From the NCBI RefSeq assembly GCF_008180865.1, contig NZ_VTEX01000001.1, forward strand, positions 1,389,809 to 1,453,808: a stretch of 64,000 nt of DNA, given 5' to 3'. The notes beneath the pieces are model-generated. The model saw only the letters and a program-made list of their open reading frames with translations. It did not search any database and was not told where the DNA came from. This stretch comes from Rossellomorea aquimaris. Lineage in GTDB: Bacteria > Bacillota > Bacilli > Bacillales > Bacillaceae_B. Position 1 is the stretch's first letter; each line of letters begins with the position of its first letter. Positions 23,780 to 32,409 of the stretch are shown here, piece by piece. Both the position numbers and the translations under genes were made by a program.

Positions 23780-24074
23780 TATGTTCACCTTCATATTCAA
23801 TCATGATTTCCAAATGTCTGTTGAGGTTCATGGGATTGTCCACGTTTCGCACGTTAAACCGTTTACCATTAGCGATAACCCGGTCTTGTCGTTTTATATC
23901 AGCCACTTCACCGATTAAGATATGAGTGGAGTTTTCAGCGATTCTATCCGCTTCGACTATTTCGTTACCTGTTAATTGGTCAATGATCCCATCATATTCA
24001 AGGTGAAATACCCACTGATTAAACGAACCACCCATTCCGTTATCAACACTTGTATAACGCTCCACAATCACCAT
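23769..24074 (-). CDS. Head-tail adaptor / stopper (SPP1 gp16-like)
   Basis: 101 aa, beta-rich: MVIVERYTSVDNGMGGSFNQWVF, YDGIIDQLTGNEIVEADRIAENSTH, VIANGKRFNVRNVDNPMNLN. Pattern of the phage head-tail adaptor family (PF05521). Tight overlaps with both neighbours in the head-completion cluster. Confidence 0.82.
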   Translation of the reverse strand: MVIVERYTSVDNGMGGSFNQWVFHLEYDGIIDQLTGNEIVEADRIAENSTHILIGEVADIKRQDRVIANGKRFNVRNVDNPMNLNRHLEIMIEYEGEHNEV

Positions 24075-24355
24075 ATAAGCTTTCTCCTTAGTCCTTTTAA
24101 TACACTAGGAGGATAATCGGTTACAAAGCTTACAGAGTGCCTTGAAAGGCTTTCGGACGCATAGCCTGTTTTCACATTTAAATTGTACTCAATCATATTA
24201 ATGGCATTGATTTCGTATTCAAGTGGCAACTCAACCACATTACAGTAACTTTTGAGCCATTCCTCAACCTTTGGAATTAGACTTATTATTTGCTCGTCCT
24301 TTTGATCTGTCTTTATCCCCAGACTGTTTTTTACTTCTTTCAGAGTCGTTATCAT
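24068..24355 (-). CDS. Head-tail connector (gp6/gp15-like)
   Basis: 95 aa from the ATG at 24353-24355: MITTLKEVKNSLGIKTDQKDEQIISLIPKVEEWLKSYC, then a helix pair and a final SFVTDYPPSVLKGLRRKLIW. Resembles phage gp6-like head-tail connectors (PF05135). It overlaps out of frame with a 47-codon frame at 24264-24407. Confidence 0.78.
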   Translation of the reverse strand: MITTLKEVKNSLGIKTDQKDEQIISLIPKVEEWLKSYCNVVELPLEYEINAINMIEYNLNVKTGYASESLSRHSVSFVTDYPPSVLKGLRRKLIW

Positions 24356-24407
24356 TAGAACCACTCACTTTCTTAGGCTCTTGTTTTCTATGTCTGCGTA
24401 ATAGCAT
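24264..24407 (-). CDS. Possible small basic/Ser-rich protein, 47 aa
   Basis: MLLRRHRKQEPKKVSGSNDN, then Ser/Lys/Asn-rich to the end. GGATGAT lies before the ATG. It begins between the capsid and connector genes but two thirds of it overlaps the connector gene in a different frame. A small positively charged protein at this spot is known in some Bacillus phages; here it may also be non-coding. Confidence 0.4.
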   Translation of the reverse strand: MLLRRHRKQEPKKVSGSNDNDSERSKKQSGDKDRSKGRANNKSNSKG

Positions 24408-24453
24408 GTAATCATCCTTTCATAATAAAAAAAGAGGGCATTAAGCCCCCTTC

Positions 24454-25266
24454 TTATGCAGTAATTGTAATTTTAACCGCTTTAGAATCGTCCGCAAGGT
24501 GAACGCCATAATGCTCATCCGCAGTAATAACAGTTGTTTTATTTACGATGTCACGATCTGATTCGACCATTACACCACGTTTCATATAAATAGCAAGCGC
24601 CCCCTGTTTCACTAGGTAAGCTTCACCTTCAGCAAGTTTGTTAGAGCGTACTACTTGCGCCCCTAACACTTCACCAAATGTACCATTTTGAAGGATAGCG
24701 TCACCTAGTTCAGATGCTCTAGCCCATTGTCCGGCAGCATCTTCACGAAGCACCGCAGCATCTTTAGGATTCGCAATAAGAACCATTGAACCTAACTCTT
24801 CATCTCCGAATACCTGTTGTGCTGCATCCACAGTTGCTACATCTAATTTACCACCAGCAGCAGTCGCATAAGTCAATACTGCGCTTTGAAGCGCTGTAAG
24901 AGCATCGTTGTCCACTTTGTTAGCAATAGCTAAACCTAGTTGACGTTGTGCTTCCCCAATAGGATCACCATAACCAGAAAGAGCCGCTTCATCTGTGATT
25001 TCTACCCCTTTACCAGCCTTTTTGATGGAGAAGGTATCAGTAGATGTACTCATTTGGTCAAGTGGAATTGATTCCCCTTCTGCAATATCAGCAGCATCAC
25101 CGATATAGCCCCATTTTGGTACGGTTACTGTATCACCTGGACGTCCTGCAAGTTCATTGTTCACTCTCGCAAGTGGAGCAAATCGGATTAAGTTAGGAAG
25201 TTGAGCAGAGATCATATCTGCCATTACTTCGGGATTTACAAGATTGGATAATTGTGTTTGTGCCAT
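24454..25266 (-). CDS. Major capsid protein (N4-gp56 / HK97-fold)
   Basis: 270 aa. MAQTQLSNLVNPEVMADMIS, RPGDTVTVPKWGYIGDAADIAEGESIPL, KKAGKGVEITDEAALSGYGDPI and VDNDALTALQ are diagnostic of N4-gp56 family capsids. The C-terminal AYLVKQGALAIYMKRGVMVESDRDI is the usual P-domain strand. No long N-terminal delta domain; a separate scaffold is encoded just upstream. Confidence 0.93.
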   Translation of the reverse strand: MAQTQLSNLVNPEVMADMISAQLPNLIRFAPLARVNNELAGRPGDTVTVPKWGYIGDAADIAEGESIPLDQMSTSTDTFSIKKAGKGVEITDEAALSGYGDPIGEAQRQLGLAIANKVDNDALTALQSAVLTYATAAGGKLDVATVDAAQQVFGDEELGSMVLIANPKDAAVLREDAAGQWARASELGDAILQNGTFGEVLGAQVVRSNKLAEGEAYLVKQGALAIYMKRGVMVESDRDIVNKTTVITADEHYGVHLADDSKAVKITITA

Positions 25267-25279
25267 TTAGGTCACTCTC

Positions 25280-25885
25280 CTATTCAGATAATTGTTTGTA
25301 TTGTTCGGGATTCTCGTTATAGAGTTTGACTCTTTCTGAATATCCCATTTGATTAAATTGTTCTTTTGTCAATCCTGTTGGTGTTTCTTTACTATCATTC
25401 GGCTTGCGCCCTTTGAGGGAAGGTTCTTCCTTCTGCTCAAATAAATAACCATCAGACTCATGTAGGGCTTTTAGCTGCTCATCTAGCCCTAGCAACTTAT
25501 CACCATCAAGTTTAATGGCTTCACTGTTCAACAATGCTTTAACGGCTTTCGGATTCTTCGCTTTGGCAGATGCAAGGGCTTCACTCAGTTTGAAGTCAAA
25601 CGCTTGTTTATCAAGTTTCTCTTGATAGTCTTGGGCTGTTTGCTTATTTGCTTCTTGAAGGTCTGCAATTTGTTTCTGCAAATCTTCGTTACCATCTGCC
25701 TTTTTGCTCAAATCCTTTAATTGTTTGTCACGATCATTGAGCTGACCTTGTAACTCTTTGATTTCTTCTATCTTGTCATTCAATCGGCTACGAGGTACTT
25801 TCTCTTTGTCCGCTTCATCAATCGCCTTTAAAACATCATCAACAGTTTTTTCGCCGTTGGCTAATTGTTCGAGTAATTCTTTCAT
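25280..25885 (-). CDS. Scaffold protein (GP20/DUF4355-type)
   Basis: 201 aa with a long coiled coil (about 30-110: LNDKIEEIKELQGQLNDRDKQLKDL) and a C-terminal part LSEALASAKAKNPKAVKALLNSEAI ... LKGRKPNDSKETPTGLTKEQFNQMGYSERVKLYNENPEQY typical of phage minor structural GP20. Guides procapsid assembly and binds capsid via the C-terminus. 13 bp upstream of the capsid gene. Confidence 0.88.
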   Translation of the reverse strand: MKELLEQLANGEKTVDDVLKAIDEADKEKVPRSRLNDKIEEIKELQGQLNDRDKQLKDLSKKADGNEDLQKQIADLQEANKQTAQDYQEKLDKQAFDFKLSEALASAKAKNPKAVKALLNSEAIKLDGDKLLGLDEQLKALHESDGYLFEQKEEPSLKGRKPNDSKETPTGLTKEQFNQMGYSERVKLYNENPEQYKQLSE

Positions 25886-26007
25886 GGTACATCCTCCTAT
25901 TTCGCATTAACGTAGTACGCACGATAGGTTTACCTTTTGTTCTTTAACGTCTGCATAAGGTAAAAAAGACGATAAAAAAGCCACCTCATATGAAGTGACT
26001 TGGTAAT

Positions 26008-26205
26008 CTATTTAGTTTGATTCATTAATTTAACCTGTCGTTCCATTCGTTTTTCTGCTTTCTTCTCATGTACTACGAATACCGCGTGTATTGCGCCTGG
26101 TATCCAGAAGAATAATGTTAATACTAGATTGATAAAGCCTTGAATTGGCTTTCCTGACAAGAACACCGCTACAGGTGGTAATAAAATAGCTAATAAGTAC
26201 ATCAT
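26008..26205 (-). CDS. YqaE/Pmp3-like small membrane protein
   Basis: 65 aa with two membrane segments: MYLLAILLPPVAVFLSG and FINLVLTLFFWIPGAIHAVFVV. LLAILLPPxAVFL plus the WIPGxIHAxFVV end is the Pmp3 (UPF0057) signature. It has AAGGAG upstream and its own spacing (over 100 bp from scaffold). Pmp3 proteins are host-type stress/membrane potential proteins and are unusual among head genes. Confidence 0.75.
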   Translation of the reverse strand: MMYLLAILLPPVAVFLSGKPIQGFINLVLTLFFWIPGAIHAVFVVHEKKAEKRMERQVKLMNQTK

Positions 26206-26278
26206 AATGATTCCACTCCTTAATAGGTTATACTGGTTACTTCTATACTACACCATATATTTCCTCTTTAGAAGTGAT

Positions 26279-26446
26279 CTATTTCGACAGAAACTTTTTA
26301 ATGTCATAATCTCTACCTAATATTTTTTGAAGCTCAAAGCGTATAAAGTCCTTTGTGTGACTATTTGTATTCGGATGGTTGTAGACATCCCTCACCATCA
26401 TTAAACACTTTCTCGGCAACCCTACGTCAGATAAATCTATCTTCAA
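26279..26446 (-). CDS. Unknown phage protein, 55 aa
   Basis: Starts at TTG 26444-26446 with GGGGGTGGG upstream: KIDLSDVGLPRKCLMMVRDV, ending KILGRDYDIKKFLSK. Soluble, basic. Between MuF and Pmp3-like genes. Not recognised. Confidence 0.55.
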   Translation of the reverse strand: MKIDLSDVGLPRKCLMMVRDVYNHPNTNSHTKDFIRFELQKILGRDYDIKKFLSK

Positions 26447-26501
26447 GCGCCCACCCCCTTTTTACAAGAGTATGCGCTATTGCTTGTTTTGTAAACGTGG
26501 C

Positions 26502-27398
26502 TTATTTCGACACATTGTTTTTCCATTCGGAATAGGTTTTGTATTCTGTGACACCTTCACCTTTTACACGTCTTCTATTCGGTTCGAATCCTTCTACAAT
26601 ACTTACCATCGTGCAACGGCAGTTTATAGTATTCTCCGGGCTTGAGAAGTTACCAGGTGCATCCCCGGAATCACCATCTATTTCAAAATTTTCATCAAGA
26701 TCAATCGTCACACCATCTAAATCCCCATGAGAATCACGTGTTTTTTTATCCAGTGTAGCCATCCATCGTTTTTTTATATTAACCCCTGCATCTGACGCTT
26801 CTTGCATAGAATCAATTTTTGCTCTGTTCCTAACTCTATTCGTTTCCGTCTGTACAATGCGTGTAGCTTTGAACGCACCCACTCCGAAACGTTCCTTTAC
26901 CTTTTTAGCCGTCTGTCCATAAGATTTCCCTTGTATTAGCCCCTGGGTGATTTCTTCCCTCAATTGACGAGCGAGAACTAATTGCCCCTCTTTGTGACGG
27001 TTGATGAACCCCACTCTGTCTAAAGGGTTTTCAATGGCCTGTAAGATAGCTTTCTTATTCATAAGCGCATATCCTAGTGAAGCCTTCACCTCATTCTCCA
27101 ATAGAAAGGCAGTACGTAAGAATGATTCTTCGTAATGTCCTGCAATTCCATTTTGGAGGGTTTTAGCATTCTTCTTGGTTAGTTCGCTTATCTCTTTTGA
27201 TATGGACGCTTCAAGGGCAGCCAAACGATTGTATTTATTCGCTGCGTTAAAGTCTCCGTCTGTCTTTTCGTATAATTCCGCTAACTTCCCACGTATTTCT
27301 TTCAATGAACGCTGATAATTCGCTATGAGTTCCTTCTCGACACCCCGGACATGACGATCTAACGCTTTATCCTGTTGGAGTTGTTTCTTCTGGTTCAT
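26502..27398 (-). CDS. MuF-like minor head protein (SPP1 gp7-type)
   Basis: 298 aa. N-terminal helical region, then the MuF domain: RVGFINRHKEGQLVLARQLREEITQGLIQG, GVGAFKATRIVQTETNRVRNRAKIDS, RWMATLDKKTRDSHGDLDG and NTINCRCTMVSI. These match the phage_Mu_F family, which associates with the portal and is packaged. ATG at 27396-27398 chosen for its GAGG; the gene overlaps the portal 3' end by 32 bp. No toxin extension is present. Confidence 0.9.
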   Translation of the reverse strand: MNQKKQLQQDKALDRHVRGVEKELIANYQRSLKEIRGKLAELYEKTDGDFNAANKYNRLAALEASISKEISELTKKNAKTLQNGIAGHYEESFLRTAFLLENEVKASLGYALMNKKAILQAIENPLDRVGFINRHKEGQLVLARQLREEITQGLIQGKSYGQTAKKVKERFGVGAFKATRIVQTETNRVRNRAKIDSMQEASDAGVNIKKRWMATLDKKTRDSHGDLDGVTIDLDENFEIDGDSGDAPGNFSSPENTINCRCTMVSIVEGFEPNRRRVKGEGVTEYKTYSEWKNNVSK

Positions 27399-28797
27399 CG
27401 TCATCATCCTCAAATTTAATTATGGATGCGTTCTGTTCTTCCATACGGGCTTTTTCTTGTTCCAGGTCTTGAACCCAAGGGTGATTGGCCATAATGGTTT
27501 CATCACTGATAACCCCTTTGGATTTCTGCGCAATGTCTGCCTGTTCCAATTCATTCACCATGACATTGTACTGGAATACCATATCTACACTCTTATAGTC
27601 ATAGATTCCCTGATTGCTAATCTCTAAGTATTCAGCTAGGTACCACAATAACTTTTGAATGGATGGACGTATCTTTCTTTCGGTTGTCTGTGCCTTTAAG
27701 TCCAATAACGAGTACAAGAACTTCAACGCAATCCCTGACGGAGAATTCCCAAACTTATCTGTATTCGTATCTACGCCCATACCGAATGTGAAGATGTTAT
27801 CCTCTAATCGGTTTAAATGAGCGTCTATAGAGGTCATAGGGACTTCTGCTTGCTTTGTATCAAGTCCACCTTCTTCTGATACCTTCAACGCTTTATAATA
27901 CTTTAGATTGCGTCTGAACTCACTCAAGTCTGTACCTTCATATCCTTTCAAGATGTACACTAACTCTTGCATCTCATCAAATGAGTTTTGGTTATCACTC
28001 ACACGATTGTCATAGGAGTCAATTAAACTTTTGTAATAGGATAGGTCGCTACGTTGTTCCTCGTTGTTCTTAAAAGGAATGAAAGGCACTTCCCCCCACC
28101 CATAACCTTTATATCCTTCCGATTCTGTACCATATTGGAAATGATCCCTTGGATTCACTTCTTCATACGAATCTAGGACGTACTCACCGTTTAATTTGAT
28201 GTAGTAGGTCACTCGCTTATCATCCCACCACTCAGCCTTGGTTGTTTCTTCGCCATTTAACGTTATCGGGTAATGACGGATACCATACTGTTGCACCTTC
28301 TGCTTACTTCCTTCATAGATAGGAATGTACTGTTCGGCTGGTACGACAATATAATCAAAGTTTCCATCTTCATCAATGTAAGGGTGTAACCACTCTATCC
28401 CTTTATTGGATGCCCCTTTGATTAATTCGTTTATCACATCGTCAAACCGTTCCCCAAAGTGTTCGTTAATCTGTTCAAGAAACGCATCGTCCTCTGTAGA
28501 GAAGTTAATCGGATTCCCCACCAAATAAGATGTTTTCTGATCCACTAAGATTTTATGGAATCCATGAGCCACCTTGTTATTGGGTTTATCCAAGTCCTCC
28601 ACTTGCACACCATCCACAACAGCGTACTGTCGCCTTTGTGTGATGTCTCCCTCGTTATTGTAGTACCTTACCCCTTCACGCATCTTTAACGTGTCGTGAG
28701 CTTCTATATAAGCCCTGATTATCTTTTCATTGGTGACATTCGAGTTATCAATCACCATTTGATTTAACTCATCACTGTGTGTTCTATCGAAAAACAT
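27367..28797 (-). CDS. Portal protein (SPP1 gp6-type)
   Basis: 476 aa. Phage_prot_Gp6 family: VAHGFHKILVDQKTSYLVGNPI, NEHFGERFDDVINELIKGASNKGIEWLHPYID, VPFIPFKNNEEQRSDLSYYKSLIDSYDNRVSDNQN and the C-terminal helix pair before the acidic tail FEDDDDEPEE. Forms the dodecameric DNA gate on the head. Follows large terminase by 9 bp. Confidence 0.93.
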   Translation of the reverse strand: MFFDRTHSDELNQMVIDNSNVTNEKIIRAYIEAHDTLKMREGVRYYNNEGDITQRRQYAVVDGVQVEDLDKPNNKVAHGFHKILVDQKTSYLVGNPINFSTEDDAFLEQINEHFGERFDDVINELIKGASNKGIEWLHPYIDEDGNFDYIVVPAEQYIPIYEGSKQKVQQYGIRHYPITLNGEETTKAEWWDDKRVTYYIKLNGEYVLDSYEEVNPRDHFQYGTESEGYKGYGWGEVPFIPFKNNEEQRSDLSYYKSLIDSYDNRVSDNQNSFDEMQELVYILKGYEGTDLSEFRRNLKYYKALKVSEEGGLDTKQAEVPMTSIDAHLNRLEDNIFTFGMGVDTNTDKFGNSPSGIALKFLYSLLDLKAQTTERKIRPSIQKLLWYLAEYLEISNQGIYDYKSVDMVFQYNVMVNELEQADIAQKSKGVISDETIMANHPWVQDLEQEKARMEEQNASIIKFEDDDDEPEETTPTG

Positions 28798-28806
28798 CTA
28801 CTCACC

Positions 28807-30060
28807 TCATTTCAAAAAGCTGATTGCTGATTGTTTCATATCGTTCTCTAGTGCGTAACGGCACTGATCTATGGCGTGATTATCCTTATCCTCTAATTTC
28901 GGTTTAGGATTACCGTCTTTATCTGTCTGATAGTCAATGTTTTCAAACTCTCTTGCGGTGTTCGGTGTGCGTTTCGGGTCGATTATGATTTCTTCCAGGT
29001 CATCGAGCCATTTCTCACCATACTCAACACTGCCTGGGCCTTTCTTCGCTCCCTTAATCCGAATGCCATATGTTTTCATCTCTGCAATACTTTTCGGCTC
29101 TGCTGAATCAGCAATACTCATAACATCGTGATACTGTTTATCGAGCATCCATTCAGCTAGTTCTCTATTGCTTATCTTCACACCGTAATATTCATCCATT
29201 GCATATAGACGTTTTCTTGTCTTGTCATAATGCCACCTGCCGAATGATACCGGGTCAACACCATATCCCCAGTCAATTCCTTGTCTGATGTTGTCGAACT
29301 GTTTATATTCCTCATCCGTTATTTCTCTAAATGTCAGATTGTCAAACGGCACAACACCCGAACCGATAGCATGACCAAGATACTCCCATCTGTAACGCAA
29401 TCCATTACGTTTCTTAGCTGCTTCTGCTTCTTCAATGAACTGTTGAGCGATAAATGGATTATCTAAATAAGTGGAATGGTGGACAATTGTGTTATCAGCA
29501 ACAAACTGCGTTTCGTACTTCTTATTCACCCATGATTGTTTTCTTTTTGGTGGGTTATATGAGTAAAAGAATTTATAAAAAAGACCATCGCCCAATTCTC
29601 CACGTAATAAGGAGTTGGTGATAGTCGTAACTTCATCTTCTGTTTTGAACTCCGCTAATTCTTCCAGCCACGCAATCGCAAAGGGAAAGTTTGCACTCTT
29701 CAAGGATTTAATCCTCTCTGGTTCTTGTGCGCCCCTAAACACCATGTAATTCCCTCTGGGGATGTATGTTATTCTCATGGGGGTTTTATTAATCTTAAAC
29801 AGATGTGATACCCCTTGTTCACTTATGGCCCATTTCATTTGCTCATATATGGATAATTCAATCGTGTTATCTATCTTTCTTATTCCTACCGCATTTACCG
29901 GATACCTCATGAGCAATTGGACGATGATATGAGCGATTACTGATGATTTACCAGAACCACGACCACCCTTGCATACAATGTTTAGTACCTTCGGGTTTAA
30001 CGCAGCTCTCCATACAATAAAGAATATCGCAAATATAAACTGTGATAGTTTAGCTTTCAT
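28807..30060 (-). CDS. Terminase large subunit
   Basis: 417 aa. ATPase domain with GGRGSGKS (about 32-39) and AIAWLEELAEF (Walker B plus catalytic Glu); nuclease domain with QGIDWGYGVDPVSFG, SIADSAEPKSIAEM and a late DNHAIDQCRYALE, the three acidic clusters of the Terminase_3/PBSX type. Drives DNA packaging and cuts concatemers. ATG at 30058-30060 (AGGTGACGAGG upstream) overlaps the small terminase end. PBSX/SPP1-like lengths suggest headful (pac) packaging, an inference. Confidence 0.94.
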   Translation of the reverse strand: MKAKLSQFIFAIFFIVWRAALNPKVLNIVCKGGRGSGKSSVIAHIIVQLLMRYPVNAVGIRKIDNTIELSIYEQMKWAISEQGVSHLFKINKTPMRITYIPRGNYMVFRGAQEPERIKSLKSANFPFAIAWLEELAEFKTEDEVTTITNSLLRGELGDGLFYKFFYSYNPPKRKQSWVNKKYETQFVADNTIVHHSTYLDNPFIAQQFIEEAEAAKKRNGLRYRWEYLGHAIGSGVVPFDNLTFREITDEEYKQFDNIRQGIDWGYGVDPVSFGRWHYDKTRKRLYAMDEYYGVKISNRELAEWMLDKQYHDVMSIADSAEPKSIAEMKTYGIRIKGAKKGPGSVEYGEKWLDDLEEIIIDPKRTPNTAREFENIDYQTDKDGNPKPKLEDKDNHAIDQCRYALENDMKQSAISFLK

Positions 30061-30475
30061 CCTCGTCACCTATATCATCCACGAACGTCACACCTACATT
30101 AGCTTCTAATTGTTGTTTATCCGTAAATAAGGCATATCGTTTACCGATTAGTTCAGCAGCTTTCGTCCTATCTTTTAGTGAAGGTTCTTTGTCGGCCATC
30201 TCCCAGTAATCCTTCATGGTGATAGGCACTTGTTCTGTAACCTCACCCCTTAACACTTGCGTAAGGAATGATAATACTTCATCTTGCGAAGCTATCCTCT
30301 CAGCATCTTTCCTAGCCATCTGTTCTTCGATGTATTTTTTAATGCTCACATTCGCAACTAACTTATGAGCGTTACCTCTTGCGTATCTTTCACTATATCC
30401 AGCCTTAATAGCAGCCTGTTCAATTACTCCCAATTCTATATAGTAATCAGCAAAACGTTTTTGTCTTTCATCCAT
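30050..30475 (-). CDS. Terminase small subunit
   Basis: 141 aa, Terminase_2 family. MDERQKRFADYYIELGVIEQAAIKAGYSERYARGNAHKLVANVSIKKYIE contains the helix-turn-helix that binds the packaging site. Oligomerisation region follows (VLSFLTQVLRGEV...). The acidic C-terminus overlaps the large subunit start. Confidence 0.93.
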   Translation of the reverse strand: MDERQKRFADYYIELGVIEQAAIKAGYSERYARGNAHKLVANVSIKKYIEEQMARKDAERIASQDEVLSFLTQVLRGEVTEQVPITMKDYWEMADKEPSLKDRTKAAELIGKRYALFTDKQQLEANVGVTFVDDIGDEDES

Positions 30476-30527
30476 TACTTCATCTCACTCCCTCCTAACA
30501 TAGATTGAAACTTGGCTTATTTCGACA

Positions 30528-31286
30528 CTATCTTATCCACTCAATTTCAATATTACGTTTCTTCCTAACCCCACTAAGCTTTATAACCGCCTGACTAGGG
30601 AATGACTCTTCATAACTAAATTTCTGTGCATAGGATTCTGTATCTACTAATGTATTCCCACATAAGAACCATCGTTTGTATTCCTTTAGTTGGTTGTTAT
30701 ACGGATCAATGTGATATTCCTTAAACGGTTTAGCGTATTCCTTATGCCAGTGACCACAATACATAATGTCAGCCGTTGAACGCTTCATTTTCTTTAGGTT
30801 TCGTTCTGCTGCTGCTATCGTTGCCCCTCCACCCGTACCATGGAACATTTCGATACTGTAGAAGTTTTTATTGATGCTATATCCTACCACTCCACGATAC
30901 TTTAAGTATTTATCTTCTATCCCCAACCGTTCACAGAATAGAAGCATTAAGTCTAGGTCTGCTTCTTCCTCTGATCTCCAGTCGTGATTTCCTAATGTCA
31001 CCCCATCTATAAGGCTTGCATAAGGCTTTAATACTTCAATCGCATAATTGAGTTGTTCGTGAGCCGTCATACTCTGGTCTTTGTGATTACCCTTACTGTG
31101 TTTATTGATGTTATGAAATAAATCTCCATTGAGCAAGATGCGTGTGTTCTCTCTATTCAAGTTTATAAACTCAATACATTTATTTAATAACTCATGGTTG
31201 ATAGCGTGGCTACCTATGTGCCAATCATTAAAGCAGAGTATATTCCATTCTTTCTTTCGTTCTAATTTCGTCTTTATAAACTTCAA
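30528..31286 (-). CDS. Calcineurin-like metallophosphoesterase
   Basis: 252 aa. All metal-binding motifs are present: FNDWHIGSH, NGDLFH, TLGNHDWRSE, EMFHGTGGG and CGHWHKE. Resembles phage-borne SbcD/Mre11-like or 3',5'-phosphoesterases, with no partner ATPase nearby. It is the gene just upstream of small terminase and may process DNA ends or nucleotides. The substrate is not inferable. Confidence 0.85.
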   Translation of the reverse strand: MKFIKTKLERKKEWNILCFNDWHIGSHAINHELLNKCIEFINLNRENTRILLNGDLFHNINKHSKGNHKDQSMTAHEQLNYAIEVLKPYASLIDGVTLGNHDWRSEEEADLDLMLLFCERLGIEDKYLKYRGVVGYSINKNFYSIEMFHGTGGGATIAAAERNLKKMKRSTADIMYCGHWHKEYAKPFKEYHIDPYNNQLKEYKRWFLCGNTLVDTESYAQKFSYEESFPSQAVIKLSGVRKKRNIEIEWIR

Positions 31287-31293
31287 TAGAGGT

Positions 31294-31455
31294 TCACCTT
31301 CTATCCCTCACGCATTTTGGTAATAGGCATAATACTTTTTCGTTACTTACAAACGTGCCGTATACACACCCTTTACATGGATGTTTCTTCGGCTCTATCC
31401 TCTTATACACGATCGGCTTATTCTGTCGTACTAACTTTTCATATCCCCCATACAT
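31294..31455 (-). CDS. Small cysteine-rich protein, 53 aa
   Basis: MYGGYEKLVRQNKPIVYKRI followed by CKGC...CLLPKC, a likely zinc site. GGGAGG precedes the ATG at 31453-31455. Lies 8 bp upstream of the metallophosphoesterase and is probably co-transcribed. Confidence 0.6.
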   Translation of the reverse strand: MYGGYEKLVRQNKPIVYKRIEPKKHPCKGCVYGTFVSNEKVLCLLPKCVRDRR

Positions 31456-31629
31456 GTGAATCCTCCCTTTGTTTTCTCTCTCTATGAAAGATACCTTGAT
31501 ACCCTTTATACAAAGAGAAAGAGAACCCTCAGGCAGTCCTAGTGATTCTCTGTTTCGTTTATATAAGACATTGATGGCTTGCACGTCACGACCAATCACA
31601 GTTTATTGGACTGTTGTGTATATCTTTAA

Positions 31630-31702
31630 CAGGCGGGGCAGGAATCGAACCTGCTACAGACGGTTTTGGAGACCGACTCGCTACCTTAGAACATGCACAC
31701 CT
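31630..31702 (-). tRNA. Phage tRNA-Trp (anticodon CCA), somewhat degenerate
   Basis: On the minus strand AGGTGTG pairs with CCCGCCT (one mismatch, one G-U); anticodon stem CGGT/ACCG with loop CTCCAAA giving anticodon CCA; T-arm GCAGG-TTCGATT-CCTGC is perfect. The D-arm (GTTC/GAGT) is weak and there is an extra base before it. No CCA is encoded. Most like tRNA-Trp; functionality is uncertain. It stands alone upstream of the late operon. Confidence 0.75.
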
Positions 31703-31706
31703 ATAA

Positions 31707-31741
31707 AAAGAAAAGACCCTAGTCGCTATCTAGAGTCTTGA
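31707..31741 (-). terminator. Terminator upstream of the tRNA
   Basis: On the minus strand AAGACTCTAG and CTAGGGTCTT form a stem followed by TTCTTTTTAT. It ends transcription from the 32-33 kb genes before the tRNA and late genes. Confidence 0.7.
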
Positions 31742-31921
31742 ATAAGAGGGTAAATAACCTTTCATTGATTATTTAGACCGACGAAGGACTACGTGAGCCA
31801 CTGCGGAACGTTTTTTTAGATATTATACATCAAAGATAAACTTGTTATAGTACCATTGTATAACGGATTTCTTGGAAAATCCTGTCCTTTTTAGTGCGAA
31901 ATAGTGCCAAAGTATTACGAT
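31742..31921 (-). promoter_or_regulatory. Probable leader/late promoter region
   Basis: No gene. On the minus strand TGATGTATAATATC contains a TATAAT hexamer near 31826-31831 with a TTTATC-like upstream element, and AAAAAAACG follows. This fits a promoter reading toward tRNA and late genes, though the terminator at 31707 intervenes. Confidence 0.35.
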
Positions 31922-32185
31922 TTACTGTTTATTTAATTCGCTAAGTGCTTTTAAACTTTCTTTTGATTGTTCAATGAAATAATCCCGATGATGCTCAATT
32001 AAATTAAAATATCTTTCTTTCCATGTATCAATCTCCTTTGCGTGGTTGATGATTATTTCCTCTTGTTGTTTTATTTTCAGGCCCCTTTCTGCAATTCCTT
32101 CGATGAGTTTAACATAATCTTCCGGCAAGACAACATAACCTTCAGAACACATATTTGTTCTTCCTTTAATTTCCGCAATATTCAT
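31922..32185 (-). CDS. Unknown helical phage protein, 87 aa
   Basis: MNIAEIKGRTNMCSEGYVVL, then a long helix (KIKQQEEIIINHAKEIDTWKERY) with coiled-coil periodicity. GGGGAAGT upstream. No family assigned. It lies between the ArpU-like regulator and the tRNA. Confidence 0.6.
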   Translation of the reverse strand: MNIAEIKGRTNMCSEGYVVLPEDYVKLIEGIAERGLKIKQQEEIIINHAKEIDTWKERYFNLIEHHRDYFIEQSKESLKALSELNKQ

Positions 32186-32200
32186 TTTAACTTCCCCTTT

Positions 32201-32392
32201 TCATCGTATTGTTCGTTTATACGTAAGTAACACAATAACTTCTCTCCAGTACTCCTTTGATTCTTTTTTAAAATTCGTTTCGACACCGTTCCCTGAGTAT
32301 TCATACCACTTTGCGAATAAGTGAAATGGATAAAACGGAAAGCAAAATATTAAACACATTAGCTTAATACAAAGCATCTTCAAGCTTACCAC
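32201..32392 (-). CDS. Small membrane protein, up to 63 aa
   Basis: Hydrophobic N-terminus (MLCIKLMCLIFCFPFYPFHLFA) then a basic tail. Start may be MLCIKL a few codons in. Overlap-free, weak RBS. Function unknown. Confidence 0.45.
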   Translation of the reverse strand: MVSLKMLCIKLMCLIFCFPFYPFHLFAKWYEYSGNGVETNFKKESKEYWREVIVLLTYKRTIR

Positions 32393-32409
32393 CCCTTCAA
32401 AACATTTTA

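Noticed and set aside
31630-31702. tRNA as the attachment site
   Set aside because: It lies inside the prophage; the real att core is in yppG at 8893 and 49559.
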